DNA of 64,000 bases from Perkinsus chesapeaki. Its lineage: Eukaryota > Perkinsozoa > Perkinsida > Perkinsidae. The stretch spans positions 1-64,000 of the forward strand of contig JAAPAO010000138.1 in the NCBI GenBank assembly GCA_013115145.1, read 5' to 3'. Below the pieces are notes generated by a model that saw nothing but the letters and a program-made list of their open reading frames with translations, was not told where the DNA came from and ran no database searches. Each line of letters opens with the position of its first letter. Within the stretch, counting starts at the first letter, position 1. Below, one piece after another: positions 33,301 to 44,482 of this stretch. Position numbers and translations under genes: made by a program.

Positions 33301-35493
33301 AAACCGATTCCAGACAAACGATCGCATCTACGGACATTATACCAACAGCAGGCACAGGGAGCGGCAACTCACCGGTCCACTGAGGCGTATACAATAACAT
33401 TATCGCCATATTGATCACGAAGGCTTTGAGCTCGCTCCACCACCTACAATGAGGGGTGAGTAGGGCATCAGCTTCCCCGTATAGCCGGGCTTACGGCAGT
33501 CTCCTGCATCTTCTGCATAGTGTAATCGTAATGCATACAAGCATGGCCTACTCTAAGGGCAACCTCCCTTCCAAGATAACTGAGAGATATAATGCAAGGC
33601 TGTCAGCGGGGGCGGCTGGGGGAGGAGGATAGGATAACCTACTCGACAGAGACGAATCCTCCCTTTTTGAAGTGGTAGTCAAGTCCTAGTATCCTCTTAC
33701 AGCAGGTAAGGAAGTGCCTAAATACACAATGACCGCCTACCTCCACTAAACAACATCACTTACCTCTCATATTCAAAGAATTGGAACCCTACTAGGTCCG
33801 CACATAACATACCCTTAAGAAGCTCCTCCCTCACAGGTAAGCATTTGTAAAGGTCAGAGCTAGGGAATGGTGTATGCAGGAACAGTCCCACATTGGCAGT
33901 GCGCAGCTTCCTTCCCACAAGCCTAACCACCAACAGCAGCAGCAGCAGCAGTCTTCTATAAACAACCACAGTCGAATGGTTTTTATTACATAGGCATTAA
34001 AAGCAAATATATATCATGAATCCAGACCATATCCTGGTCCTCACGGCAAGATGCCCATACAACCTACAGCTGTAGCAGTGGAGGAGGAGGATAGGCGAAA
34101 AGTACCTCAGAGAACTTTTGATTAACTGTCTGGTAGGCGGCCCATTGCTGTAGATCGAATGGCCGCGGGTTGTCATCGTAGACAAAGGACATGACAACAC
34201 TGTGGAATATAGGCCAGAGGAATCTAAGCAGCAAATGGGCTGAGAGGAATCATAGGAGGTGATCATGGCGTTACCTATCGCAAAAGTTAACAAAGTTATT
34301 GTAAAGGTCCTCTGCTAGGAACACAGGTATACAGTCATAATCCAAGAGGAGATCTCGAATCTGACGACAGCATTTCTGATAGAAAAAGCGTAAAAACCCA
34401 CCTCTCGCTGATCCGCATAGTCCGTAACATGTACTCCTGGCCATCCCACAAACATAACTCTTACCGGATATTGGTGGCGCAATTGATACATTGACGGCAT
34501 CACATTACCCGACTCCGACACCTTAGCTTGCCATTCACCTATCAAATACCATGTACAAAGGCCATAATAGTATACTTACCATCAACCTTCTCCACTTTAA
34601 CTGGTAGCTCAAAGCTGACCATTATAACACCGTTGTTGCTCTCTAGAGGAGGAAAGGAGTCCAATGACCGAATGGCAGCCATACGCTGCTCGAAGAGCTA
34701 ATATGATACAATCAAGGAAAGCAATCGACAATGGCACTACACCTACTGTAGCGGCATTTGCCTCTGGTGACTGTGATGCTTGCTGGCTTGCTGCATCCTC
34801 ACTTGAACGATCATCAAAGGAAAGCGAAGATACATCCTCTGGGTGGAGGGCATTACGGTACATTCCAAAGTCATCCTCAACCTAAACAGCAGCAGCAATG
34901 ATATACGATATTGTGCAAGAAGCTTACAGTCATCTCCCCACCAGTCGGTATCATAGTCCTTGTATCATTATCAATATAGGCAAATAGATTACCGTCCTGG
35001 GTCACTAAAGCATATTGATAGGATACTCGAACTCTAAGGCATACGCATGTCAAAGCAAGCTGTCCCAGTGATATTACTTAGTTTGAAATCGGACTGGTTC
35101 CACCGTATAAAAGCACGGGAACATATCTTCCTGAGTGAAGAGCTCGACCCCTCGCCTATGATCCCAATGGCCCAGTGCCCCACAGTCTCCAACCACCACA
35201 ACCTATACAGCAATTTTCCTATTAGCCACTATCATCACAGCAGTGTTGGCATCTACTTTGCCATTATCCTCCTTAAGTTTACTAGCATATTCCTGTGGTA
35301 CAACGCACCTACAGAGCCACTGTGGTGAATAGAGTCCGCCCTTTAACACCTACCGAAAGAAAACCCGAGTGTAGAGCACGCGCTCCCCAGTTGGAACTGG
35401 CTGCATATCATCTGCGGCTTGGTTCGATAAGGAGAGCTCTCCCGGGCCTCCTTTAGGTGGGTTATCAGCTTGTGGCGTTGCTGCTGGATTCAT
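30391..35493 (-). CDS. CBM20-trehalose-6-phosphate synthase/phosphatase
   Basis: Starts at MNPAATPQAD (ATG 35493). A CBM20 starch-binding domain comes first (VVVVGDCGALGHWD, VSYQYALVTQDG), then a GT20 synthase: VFVGWPGVHV-type sequence near 34.4 kb, NVGLFLHTPFPSSDLYKCLP, LVGFQFFEYER, ERMALLRVADVLLDT-type and SEFSGCSRVLIGSLSVNPWN. A HAD phosphatase follows, with LDNEGTL, NVVVVLSGR and VLAMGDDQSDELMFE, and then an extension of about 80 residues after the phosphatase end (KKPSHAKWFVADPHEVSDVL). The synthase joins UDP-glucose and glucose-6-phosphate, and the phosphatase would release trehalose. CBM20-TPS-TPP chains are known in alveolates. Motif I has Glu in place of the second Asp (DxE), which may weaken the phosphatase. 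All introns checked keep frame. Confidence 0.9.
32624..32663 (-). pseudogene. tRNA 3'-half-like sequence inside an intron
   Basis: On the minus strand TAGGTC is followed by CCGGG-TTCAATT-CTCGG, a perfectly closed T-arm, and TCAGGGCA, which looks like a 3' acceptor strand plus discriminator. No 5' half is present. It starts five bases inside the 32668-32575 intron of the trehalose synthase gene. The isotype is unsettled (lysine is one possibility). Confidence 0.6.
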
Positions 35494-35786
35494 CTGTCCA
35501 TACAGACCCAAGAGCAACGGGCTACTGTAACGATAATTTCAACCTATTCCCAGGTTTATTTACCCAGAGCTTTAGTGAAGATTGGAGAGATAACGCCCAC
35601 TATGAAAGTATTGCTATAAGGTGGAAGAGCGGTATGAATTTAATGAAAGAATCTTAGAGCTACTCCGGCATCTCAACGAGACTGTCACGTAAGCTTAGAC
35701 GACCCCTAAGATATCCTGCTGGCCAGACGGTAGGCTGAGGCAGCATAGAAGCAAATTGGGTTAATGATACAGGGAAGAAAAGCATC

Positions 35787-37445
35787 ATGATCGATTCACT
35801 TCCCCAACGCCATTACGTCGAAAAGAACGTTAAGGAAATGCAAGCAGATCTAAGATGGCAAGATTGACATCATCCTGTCAATTTTGAGACGACTGTCTAT
35901 TATGAGTCTTCTCGGCGATTATGATGACCTACGTAAGTGCGATGAAGCTACATTGTATGCTGTGGATAGGATACAGAAGTAACAGAATTATCGGGAATAT
36001 CTTGGAAAAAGATATCCTTATCTTGAACCATTTCGCGACACAAGCTCACCTGGATTAAATCATTCACTTTAAATGGGATAGGGTGTATGCCACCTGCTTA
36101 GCGGAAATAACCTGGGTTGTATCCTATATCATACTGTCAGGCGAGTCCGTAGCTGGTTACGTCGAAGGAGATTCAGAGCATTGTTAAAGAGGATCAGGGA
36201 CCATCAAAGGTTTATTCACGTGGTGTACCGCTAGACATAGATGCACTTAGATACATTAAGGAACGTACCAGATTGAGTGCACGTATAGCCAATAGTCGCC
36301 ATGAGCTTAGTTTGATGAATAGGATGCTCCAAGGTCCAGCAGGCACGAGAGAGGTATCTTGCTAGGTATCCAGGGCAGGTAGGTCCAAGGTCAGGTGTTG
36401 GCATATACCCAACAGAAGGAGATGAATGCAGCTAAGAAGTAGGTATGGGCTAGGGGCAGTTACATTGCATTGTGATAGGATACAATGCTGGTGGCGTGGC
36501 AGGCTCACAGCTAGGCAAGTTAAGCAGACTGTTGAGGGAAAGAGGAAGGTAGTATGGGAATAGGTTAGGCGATGGAAGTACACGATAGGACAGAGCAGCC
36601 CGACGAATCCAAGAAGCATGGCGTATCTTGAGGTCAAGGTGGAGGCTAGAGGAACCTTTAAAGGGTCCATTCTATCGAGGGTTGGACGAATACCAAAGGC
36701 AAATTACGTGTGTGGAGGATGAGGTTCGGTGATGCTCTATACATATCCATGTAGCTGCAACCTTATAGGGAGCTGTACAGTACAAGTTGGACGGAATGAT
36801 ATCTGACCGGCTATTCACGGGCAAGGCTTTTAGCTGCAGTTGATAGCAATACCGACATAGGCGATACCAGCACGGATGAGGCGGCATTGAAAGCCTTGCA
36901 GCATAGATCATGGCAGGCCTACTTGTCCTTCCTTCACCACCTTACAATGTCCTCCCTATTGCCAAATCCCCCCTAGTCAATTGTTCAGGTCTCGACGGAC
37001 CATGAAGCGGGCCTTCGTGGAGCTAGAGACCGTCAAAGGTGCCCATAGGTATCCCTATCAGTTGTCACGTTGTGGCTAGACCTTCTGCATGAGCTGGATA
37101 AGATAGCCGCCGCTCCCAACGGATACAGTGTGGCTCAGCTCAGTCGCCTACTGAACGGTGGTGCTATAAGGAAGGCACGGCAAGACTATGAGCAAAGGAA
37201 GGCACTTATACTCAGGTTATACAGACCAACCTGTGTTTCCTGTGCTAATCGTTTACAGTAGCAACGGTAGTGTTCTGGGCGATGGTGGTGGAAGCCTTGG
37301 TGATCTCAGCTTCCTGGCCACTACTGAGGTTGATGCCATGGAAAGGTAAGGCTGCTGCTGCTGCTGCCATCTATGGTTGGTATAAAGCTACTTTAGAGAC
37401 CTTAATGCCCTCTGGAATGCCCTCCTGGCAAGGACAGCATACTAG
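35787..37445 (+). CDS. spliced gene, unidentified helical protein
   Basis: Several coding-like stretches lie in a row on the plus strand: MIDSLPQRHYVEKNVKEM (35787), ILSILRRLSIMSLLGDYDDL, NYREYLGKRYPYLEPF, ALRYIKERTRLSARIANSRH (about 36240), RIQEAWRILRSRWRLEEPLK (about 36600), STDEAALKALQHRSWQAYLS, LWLDLLHELDKIAAAPNGYS (about 37070), and a last exon ending YFRDLNALWNALLARTAY with TAG at 37445. The final intron (37353 to about 37389) restores frame. Other joins are unresolved. The protein is helical and basic without membrane spans. I do not recognise it. Its start diverges from the trehalose synthase start across about 290 nt. Confidence 0.4.
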
Positions 37446-37520
37446 CCATGCCTCTCCGGTGTCTCTACCACTCCTTGAATTGTGTTAAGTTCCAACCAGC
37501 ATGTTCCTTTTAGTTGTACC

Positions 37521-38044
37521 ATGACCGAACCATCAGCCCCAGAGGTGGCAACTCCTACCGCTGAGCCCACAGCACCCAAGGACGATGGAGTCCACTTTGC
37601 TCATCGGGCCAAGAAGCTAGTGCTTGATGCGGGTGCCATTATCAAGCTACAAAGAGCGGACAACTTTGCCAAGGAACTTTACACTACTCCGCGGATCATA
37701 GGAGAGATCCGAGACAGACAAGCCCGGCAGCATTTGGCCAACCTACCGGCTGAGCTGAAGGTGCGGAGCCCGGACACAGAGGCTATGAGAGCTGTCCAAG
37801 AGTTTGCTAAGAAGACAGGGGATTATGGGTTCCTGTCAATCAATGATATGGAGGTAATGGCTTTGGCTGTTATGCTGTATAAAGAGAGTGGATGTAATAA
37901 GGAGCTCAATGCAGCGCCATCTATGGCAAAGTTTGAGAGCGGTGGTAATACAGGCAAGGATGACGCATAGTGTTCTATTGGATATGCCATTAATGGAAGA
38001 ACAGACTGCATCTCGAAGGGCGCTCAGTATGCCTGAGGCCTTCA

Positions 38045-38087
<43 letters not shown>

Positions 38088-39079
38088 ATCTGTCCAATGG
38101 CCTTGAAAAGCAATAGGCTGCCGATAGGCTGTGTAGCATATGATGTCTGTCAGGTGCTAAGGGACGTAAGGCCTTCAGCTGGAGACCAGAGGAGGATAAG
38201 CAAGGACAACAACAGGAGGACATTCCTGAACCATTAAAGGAAGAGGAAGCTGAGGATAACACTGAGGGTATTGTTTGGGCTCATGTTGGACGGCAATAGA
38301 CGGACTGTCAGCACCGCTTGCCACACAAGATGAGGAGGAGTCAACAGCTGAGGAGGTGAAGGGAGAGCAGGAGGAGGATGATGACGATGGAGGATGGATC
38401 ACTGCCACCAACTTCAGAAAGTAATAGGCTAGTAGGGAGGTTGATGCATGCACGTGGTTGGTGAAAAGATACGCTCGGGATAACCATGAGTCAGCAACTA
38501 AGGATGGTGAAGAAGAGACTATTTCTGAGGTGTCCATCATGTCGGCTGATTATAGTGTCCAAAATGTCATGATGCAAATGGGTGTCGATGTAAGCCTTAC
38601 CACTCTATGGTCGAGCACTACTGCTGTTGGTAGGTGCTGTCCTTTGGAGGGTTCATGATTCGCTCCGTAAAGCTCTGGGCCTTGCTTTGTACCGCCTGCC
38701 ATAAAGTTACCAGGGATACATCTAAGGTAGTTGCAGCGAGCCTCATCTCTTCTCCTTCCGTTATACTTGGTCTTTTGGTCAGGTTTTTTGTAGTAAGTGT
38801 GGTAATGATACAGTGTATAGAGTGCCAGTGTATGTGGACTCGGAGACAAGGGACCTTACTGTTACGAGGAGCCGTAGATGGGAGAAGATGACAGCCAAAA
38901 GGAATAAAGGGTCGATGTAGTGCTGCGGGGGACATGGGGAGACTCGGATGAGATTCGCTATCAGTTGGTCGATTCCTAAAAACCGTGGTGGGCGGCAGAC
39001 TAACCCTTTGATCCTTGCTGAGGATGAGCTCCTTATGTCTGGACGGGACAGGGAGTATCGGAGGAGGTGCAACCAGTAG
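37521..39079 (+). CDS. nob1: NOB1-like ribosome-assembly endonuclease
   Basis: The PIN nuclease domain occupies the first exon: LVLDAGAIIKLQ, ELYTTPRIIGEIRD, FAKKTGDYGFLSINDMEVMA, with the acidic active-site residues present. Intron 1 is 37942-38153 and phase 1. After an acidic linker come GGWITATNF, MSADYSVQNVMMQMGVDV and a zinc ribbon built from CTACHKVTRDTSK and FCSKCGNDTVYRVPV (four Cys). The C-terminus is SIPKNRGGRQTNPLILAEDE, the NOB1 signature. NOB1 cuts 20S pre-rRNA at site D to make the 18S 3' end. I chose ATG 37521 because it opens just before the PIN domain in the same frame. An upstream in-frame ATG at 37482 cannot be excluded. Confidence 0.92.
38045..38087 (+). repeat. (TTG)n microsatellite
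   Basis: About 14 consecutive TTG units inside intron 1 of the NOB1-like gene, not translated in the spliced frame. Confidence 0.9.
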
Positions 39080-39550
39080 GCAACCAGTCTTATGCTGCTT
39101 TGGTGGCATAGCTTAACTTCTTAGATTCGAGAAGGAAAGACAGCTCCATAATCCCTTTGCATCGGAGTCCCTTTACCAAGCTGATCCTTTGATGGGGTGG
39201 TGCACTAGAAGTACCAACTCTAGGGGGAATGCCTTACTAGGAGTAAGCAGCTCTCCTCCGCCTTTTACTGTCGCCGATGCCTCCTCCTCTTAGGACTCCT
39301 CCAGTGCTCCGAAGGTCGAGGCTGGGTATGGCCGACGCAACCCTAACCGTGGCAACTTCAAGCACACTAAAGGCAAACGTAAATAAACAACAACAACCAT
39401 CAACAACACTGTACAGCTGTTTCGGTTCCTACGTTTTACCCGCTATCCAGTCCTGTCCTATTGAGTTGAAGTGTGGTGTGGGCAGGCAGACACCCATGTT
39501 AGATGTCCTTATCATCCTCCCAACCCCTCTCTCATACTCATCGGGGGCCC
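39080..39550. other. intergenic, nothing firmly recognised
   Basis: A + frame at 39277-39594 overlaps the SNARE start in another frame and has no domain. It could hold 5' untranslated sequence of the SNARE gene. Confidence 0.4.
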
Positions 39551-40804
39551 ATGGCATCTCAGACCCCACCAGGCCGTCGAGAGCGACGCAGTGAAGCTGA
39601 CCTACCCCTACTTGGAGGCTACCCGGGAGCAGAAGCAACAAGCCCAGATGGGGAGAGGATTGAAGGGGAAGATCCAGAGCTTGGTAATGCTTCGTTTGAT
39701 ACACTAAGGGACGCAGTTAACCGAGAACTGCGGGATATGCATCGGGAAGTTGGCAAGGTGGTGACACATGCATCTCCAGCGATGGTGAACTGATGCTGTA
39801 TAGGCTCGGCGGTTGGTGTCGAAGTCCTCTAATTCCCCTAAACAGGAGGAGATGAGAATACATTCTAGCATTGACAAGGTTACCGAGTGTACCGAGGGAG
39901 AGAGTCATACCGCTCTCGCCTCTTAGGTCCGATATTCTGGGGTATCGGTCCGGCACATGCTGGACAGGATGAGGCAGCTTGCCGGTGATGATGCCGATAA
40001 GCAGCTGGAGGAGCAAAGGCTTCGAGACAGCTTAGGTGAGGGTGCCTATCTGGCTCGACTTGTGTACTCCTTCAAAGGCTCCCTTCTGTCCTCTGTTGAC
40101 CAACTCTTATCATCATTCCTCGTGTCGGAGGAACGTACATTACAGAAGGAGAGAGTAAGGGCTGATGAGATAGATGAAGGCATTCGGTCGAGCTCCAAGC
40201 AACAATATCGTAGGACATCTAAGCCTTGGGGTAGCCTCACCTAGCCATTCCAGCATCCTATGCTTCCACCTCTAACACTCGTACACCAGAGGCTGCCGAT
40301 GTAGATAGCCAGGCCCAGGAGGATCCAACCGACGCCTTGTTGTTGAGCATGGCAGAGCTGGACCTTCAGGTGGGCAAGGCTGGGGGGCTGTAGAGGGAAT
40401 GATGGACTTAGGAGGATATAATCCGGGAACGAGAGGAGGGCATCCGGAATATACACAGTGACATAGTAGCTATAAGGGGCCTCTTTCAAGAAGTAGCTTG
40501 GCATGTTACCGAGCAAGGCCAGGTGGGGCACTGCTGCGGCCACTTTTGGTGGGGTGTGGGATGATATCAGGTTATTGACAATATAGAGACTAACATGGGC
40601 CAAGCTGCCCTTCGGACCGGTCAAGCCAATCGTGAGTTAGCAATAGCCAGCGAGACTGTTCGAAAGAATACGTGAGTTAATGGGCCACCTCACCTTTACC
40701 TTGCCCTCAGGTACCGTTACATTTGCTACATCTTAGTTATAGTAATTCTGGTCCTTCTTATAGTGTTGCTCCTAAAGAGCCTCATTCCTTTAATACCATT
40801 ATAG
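39551..40804 (+). CDS. Qa-SNARE (syntaxin-like)
   Basis: The SNARE motif is spread over two exons: IIREREEGIRNIHSDIVAIR, GLFQEVAWHVTEQGQ, then VIDNIETNMGQAALRTGQAN. Gln in EQG is the zero-layer residue expected for Qa. It is followed by a C-terminal membrane anchor, YICYILVIVILVLLIVLLL, ending at 40804. The N-terminal part (MASQTPPGRRERRSEADLPL...) contains helices such as TLRDAVNRELRDMHREVGKV. The protein would drive vesicle fusion. The order is typical of endosomal/Golgi syntaxins, but the compartment cannot be told from sequence. Several introns in the middle were not fully resolved. Confidence 0.85.
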
Positions 40805-40929
40805 GCATGTCGGACCAGCCCTGTGTGTTTCACTATGCATAATTGCCGATTTTTTATGTCATCATAATTTTGCTACTTGCGTTCCAGCGTGGTATCCTAT
40901 ATCAGTTTTCGAGTGGTGATAGCTCATCA

Positions 40930-41951
40930 ATGCCACCTCAGCAGCAGCAGTCCACTGCTCCTCTACCGCAGGGATGGAAGGAGTACCATACACCAGAAGG
41001 GAAACCGTAAGTGCATCAACAACCAAGTCTTAATGGCTCTCTACCCTTTTGAAAAGCAAACCCAAAGTGTTACTGGCATTTTCACAACGGTCGTTTTTCC
41101 ACCTCTCATCATTAACATTGACCCAACATCATTGGTTAGGGGAAGTTTATGGCTCGACTAAGGAATTCTGGTAACGGCTTCGATACCGCGCTACTAGGGG
41201 GGAGCCTTTGGCCATCGTCGCCTTTTTCTAGGTACTATCACTGTGCAGCCAGGGGTATCACTCAGTGGGAGAGACCGACGGAAGGTCAGCCACAGCTTAG
41301 CGACCTCCTGCAGTCAGATGGTGAAAAGTCCAGCGGTAAGGGGTGGATCCTCCTATCATAGCCAGCTCCTTTCCAGACACTCCCGACTCGGCCGCCAGCG
41401 CTAGAGATGACGCCTCCGCCGATATGCGATTGAATGACAGACCTAACACTACTGCCACTGTTAACTTATCAGGGACCGTACAGCAACAACAGCAACCTCA
41501 GCCTAGGACTGGTAATAAGGGGCTCGGTGCTAGTGAGGCATCCTTGGTGTAGGTCCTATAGGGAGGGGTGTGGAACAGTTCGAGATCGGTGATTCCAGAA
41601 GTGGAACAAGCAATGCAACTGCTAGCCGGTGGGCAAGCTATTAATGTAGAGGTGACCAAGGAGGTTGGTAGGTTCGGCCCTCCATCGTTCGCCTCTAACA
41701 CCTCCCAAAGCCTCATTGGTGGGGCTGTCGGCGTGCTGGGTAGATTCCAAGGTGTCCGTGGTATTGGACAATACTTCAAGGTGGATCCAGAGACGGTAAG
41801 GTTAATGGCTGCTATGATAGAGGAGCATGGTATCAGGTATCGTCTAGACTGCGGCAAGGTGTATCAATGGGTTTGGGGAGTGGACCTAATAGGTCCCTAT
41901 TGGAGCATCCTGACCTCGTTGGCCCTAGTATTATCCTTCTACTATCGGTAA
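40930..41951 (+). CDS. WW domain fused to a partial Yip1-like domain
   Basis: Exons 40930-41006, 41232-41335, 41362 to about 41554, and about 41588-41951. A WW domain opens the protein: PLPQGWKEYHTPEGKP joined to YYHCAARGITQWERP, both Trp and the terminal Pro present. A Ser/Gln-rich linker follows, then Yip1-family sequence, GIGQYFKVDPETVRL and WGVDLIGPYWSILTSLALVL, matching the first part of a Yip1 domain up to its first membrane span. Yip1 proteins have five spans and work with Rab GTPases at Golgi/ER, whereas this one stops after one span. The intron between exons 2 and 3 would be only 26 nt. Confidence 0.65.
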
Positions 41952-42006
41952 TATTCACATGTTGTCCTACTAAGCACTATTAACTTCACGGCTGCTGTAT
42001 ATATGT

Positions 42007-42854
42007 TTAATAACCACCACCTTCCTGATCCTCCTGGCGTAATATCTCATCCTCCTCCATGGATACCAGACACTCAATATACCACTCCCGCTGCCTTCAC
42101 AGTTTTCCTTTTCTAGTATCCCTCCCTCCTCCTGCGGCGGCGGCAGTATCAGCATTATCTCTTGTGTAGGTTCTTGCGATGTCCATAGTAGCCATGTTGT
42201 CCCATATATCCTTATCCACCCCCATAGCTGTATTCCTATCCGGTTCTATGATGATGATATGTGGAATGACCGGTGTACCACTACTCATTGTTATCTTCCA
42301 AAGATACTTTGGTGTCAGCGACCCCAACTCCAGGTCCGCTACTCCAACCCCAGGTTCATTTTTGTACCCCTCCTCCTCATTGTTAGGTACTATGCCCCAT
42401 CACTAGGAGCACCTGTACCGGGCCCTGAGGACTCCAGGCCACTAGAGTACGCCCCTCTGGTGTGCTGCTACAGGTAACTTACTGTCCTAGCCCTTGGCCA
42501 TTTTGTCACAGTTACTCCCTGGCCCCGATGCCTCTGGCAACCTTGGCGAGCCTCCTCCTAGGGGACTTCTCCTTCCTCGCTGGTGCCGGTGCTAGCATAG
42601 CCTTTCTTAACGTAACACAGTCTCTCCACTCGTCGGCGGTGATTACCATATCTCTCAGGTCCACCTCGGGCCACCACTTGCCAACTCATTCGGCCACTCT
42701 CGTATAGGGTCCATCACAGTCATTGCTGGAACTATCGCTCTCTACTGGTTGATAATGTCCCTCCTCTGGTAACACCTCCTGTATCTCCCACATCTTTGCT
42801 GTTTCTATCATCTTCCAGTGAATCGGATGAATCATTGTACGCCTCCAGTGCCAT
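42007..42854 (-). CDS. hypothetical acidic protein
   Basis: Starts MALEAYNDSSDSLEDD at 42854 and ends MEEDEILRQEDQEGGGY at 42007, with several short introns. Coding-like segments include LRDMVITADEWRDCVTLRKA, a basic patch ARKEKSPRRRLAKVARG, and SLTPKYLWKITMSSGTPVIP. Introns were placed only approximately. No family is recognised. It is divergent from the next gene with only 51 nt between the two start codons, so the two may share a promoter. Confidence 0.45.
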
Positions 42855-42905
42855 TGTGTTATAGCGACAACTTGATCATCGACTTGCAGTTTTTTTCACT
42901 TTCTC

Positions 42906-44263
42906 ATGCCACCGGAACCCGCGGCCACTGAGGAGTCCCGACTATTGCTTGACAGCTTCGTAGACTCCTACCTCCCCGAACTCAAGCTTATGTTCTCAAT
43001 TCTGCCGGAGGATGCCATCCTCGAGGAAGTCCGCAATTCCCAGTCTACCAGCCGCACTGGAGAGATCGACATCGAAGGCGTTTTAGAACGGCTCGTCGGT
43101 AGAGCTAGCGCCTCGCAGGCCGTGTAGGTAGCTGTCACAACTCATAGTGAGCTCTCTCCCTCAGACCTGTCATCGACCTTACCCTATCCGAGGACCCGCC
43201 AGCCCAAGATAACTGGCAGACTGATGAGGAAGTGCTCGCTGCCCTCATGGCCATCGAGGATCCTCTACAGAGGGCCTTTGCAAGCAAGACGTTGGCGACG
43301 GTTATCAGGAACATCATTATTCACGCGCCACAAAACTCCAAGTACTGCACCTTGAAACTGACCAATGCCAGAGTCCGACAACTTTACGATGGCCTTGGCG
43401 AACTGCTCCACAATCTTGGTTTCGAAGTCATTTACGAAAACGGTGGCTTGCTGCAGTGGAACCGCTCAGCGTCTGATGAGCGTCTTGTTGAAGCACATAC
43501 CTTACTGGAGACCGTAAATGCATCACCAGTCGAATGGATTGGAGTGGCACCCGAGGCTCTCACTGGCCCTGCTCCCCCTCTGAAGCCTGCAAGCCCGACT
43601 GCTGGAGCAGCAAGCAGTTCACGGTACACGATGGCAGGTAAGCTCACACGAGAGGCCATCGCTGATTTGACCGAGCAGCGGTTAAAGAAGCAGGGGAAGG
43701 GAGGCAGCTGGGGAACTGGTGTCATCTACTCTAATAAAAACAACAGACGACGGATACACGGGCTTGATGACTTGGTACCGGACTCGGGAGCGACACATTT
43801 CGCTGATGACTACCTGAGGATGATACATGGACCAGCAGGCTCCATGGCTGAGCTCACGCAGAGGTACTCTGCAGTAGAGTATCTTGGTAGGAAGATACTC
43901 GATCTCTGTAACGTCGCGCGCCACGAAAATGGCAAGCTCGGTCGGCTACAGTGGCATGATGGCGTGGCTGCTGTCGCTCGTGCGCATGCCGAAAAGATGG
44001 CGTCCGGCGAGGCTTCCTTCTCCCACGACGGTTTCGACAGCCGGTGTCGGCAGCTGCCGATACCGTATCACAGCGCGGGGGAGAACCTAGCCTACAGCAA
44101 GGGTATGCCGGATGGTGCTGTCACTACGGTTAATGGCTGGATGAGCAGCCCTGGTCACAGGAAGAACCTTCTAACAGCAGGCTTCACGCACTGTGGTGTT
44201 GGTTGTGCTTATGGTCGGGATGGCTCCCTGTGGGTTACCCAACTCCTAGTGAGCTCTCGCTGA
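42906..44263 (+). CDS. CUE-like, PUB and CAP (SCP/PR-1) domain protein
   Basis: Exons 42906-43123 and 43165-44263. The first exon resembles a CUE ubiquitin-binding helix bundle (ELKLMFSILPEDAILEEV). The second starts with a clear PUB domain (TLATVIRNIIIHAPQNSKY, LTNARVRQLYDGLGELLHNLGF), known to bind the p97/Cdc48 tail. A linker leads to a complete CAP domain: NVARHENGKLGRLQWHDGVA, ARAHAEKMASGEASFSHDGF, HSAGENLAYSKG, VNGWMSSPGHRKNLL, FTHCGVGCA, with the His and Glu that line the CAP cavity. There is no signal peptide, although CAP proteins are usually secreted. The role is inferred only: a cytosolic ubiquitin/p97-linked protein. Confidence 0.85.
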
Positions 44264-44482
44264 CCAATGTTACCCATCTAAATAGCAGCAAGCATTTAAC
44301 GCATCTCTATCCTGTCTTGAGTTTAATATGAGATGGTTACCTCGACATCGCAGTGACCACTTGAGCAGATATTACTGTCACCAGTAGCATTGTAGACGTA
44401 TAAAATTCATACCACTTTTTCTTCTGCTCATCGCCGTGTAGTATCGCTTCTCGTCCATTATACTTGTCCTTAGTTTGTTAAG

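Noticed and set aside
36362-36670. 102-codon minus frame
   Set aside because: Antisense to coding-like plus-strand exons, and its hydrophobic, Cys/Ser-rich translation looks like a shadow frame.
38045-38087. Poly-leucine tract from the TTG repeat
   Set aside because: The repeat falls in NOB1 intron 1 (37942-38153). The spliced frame skips it.
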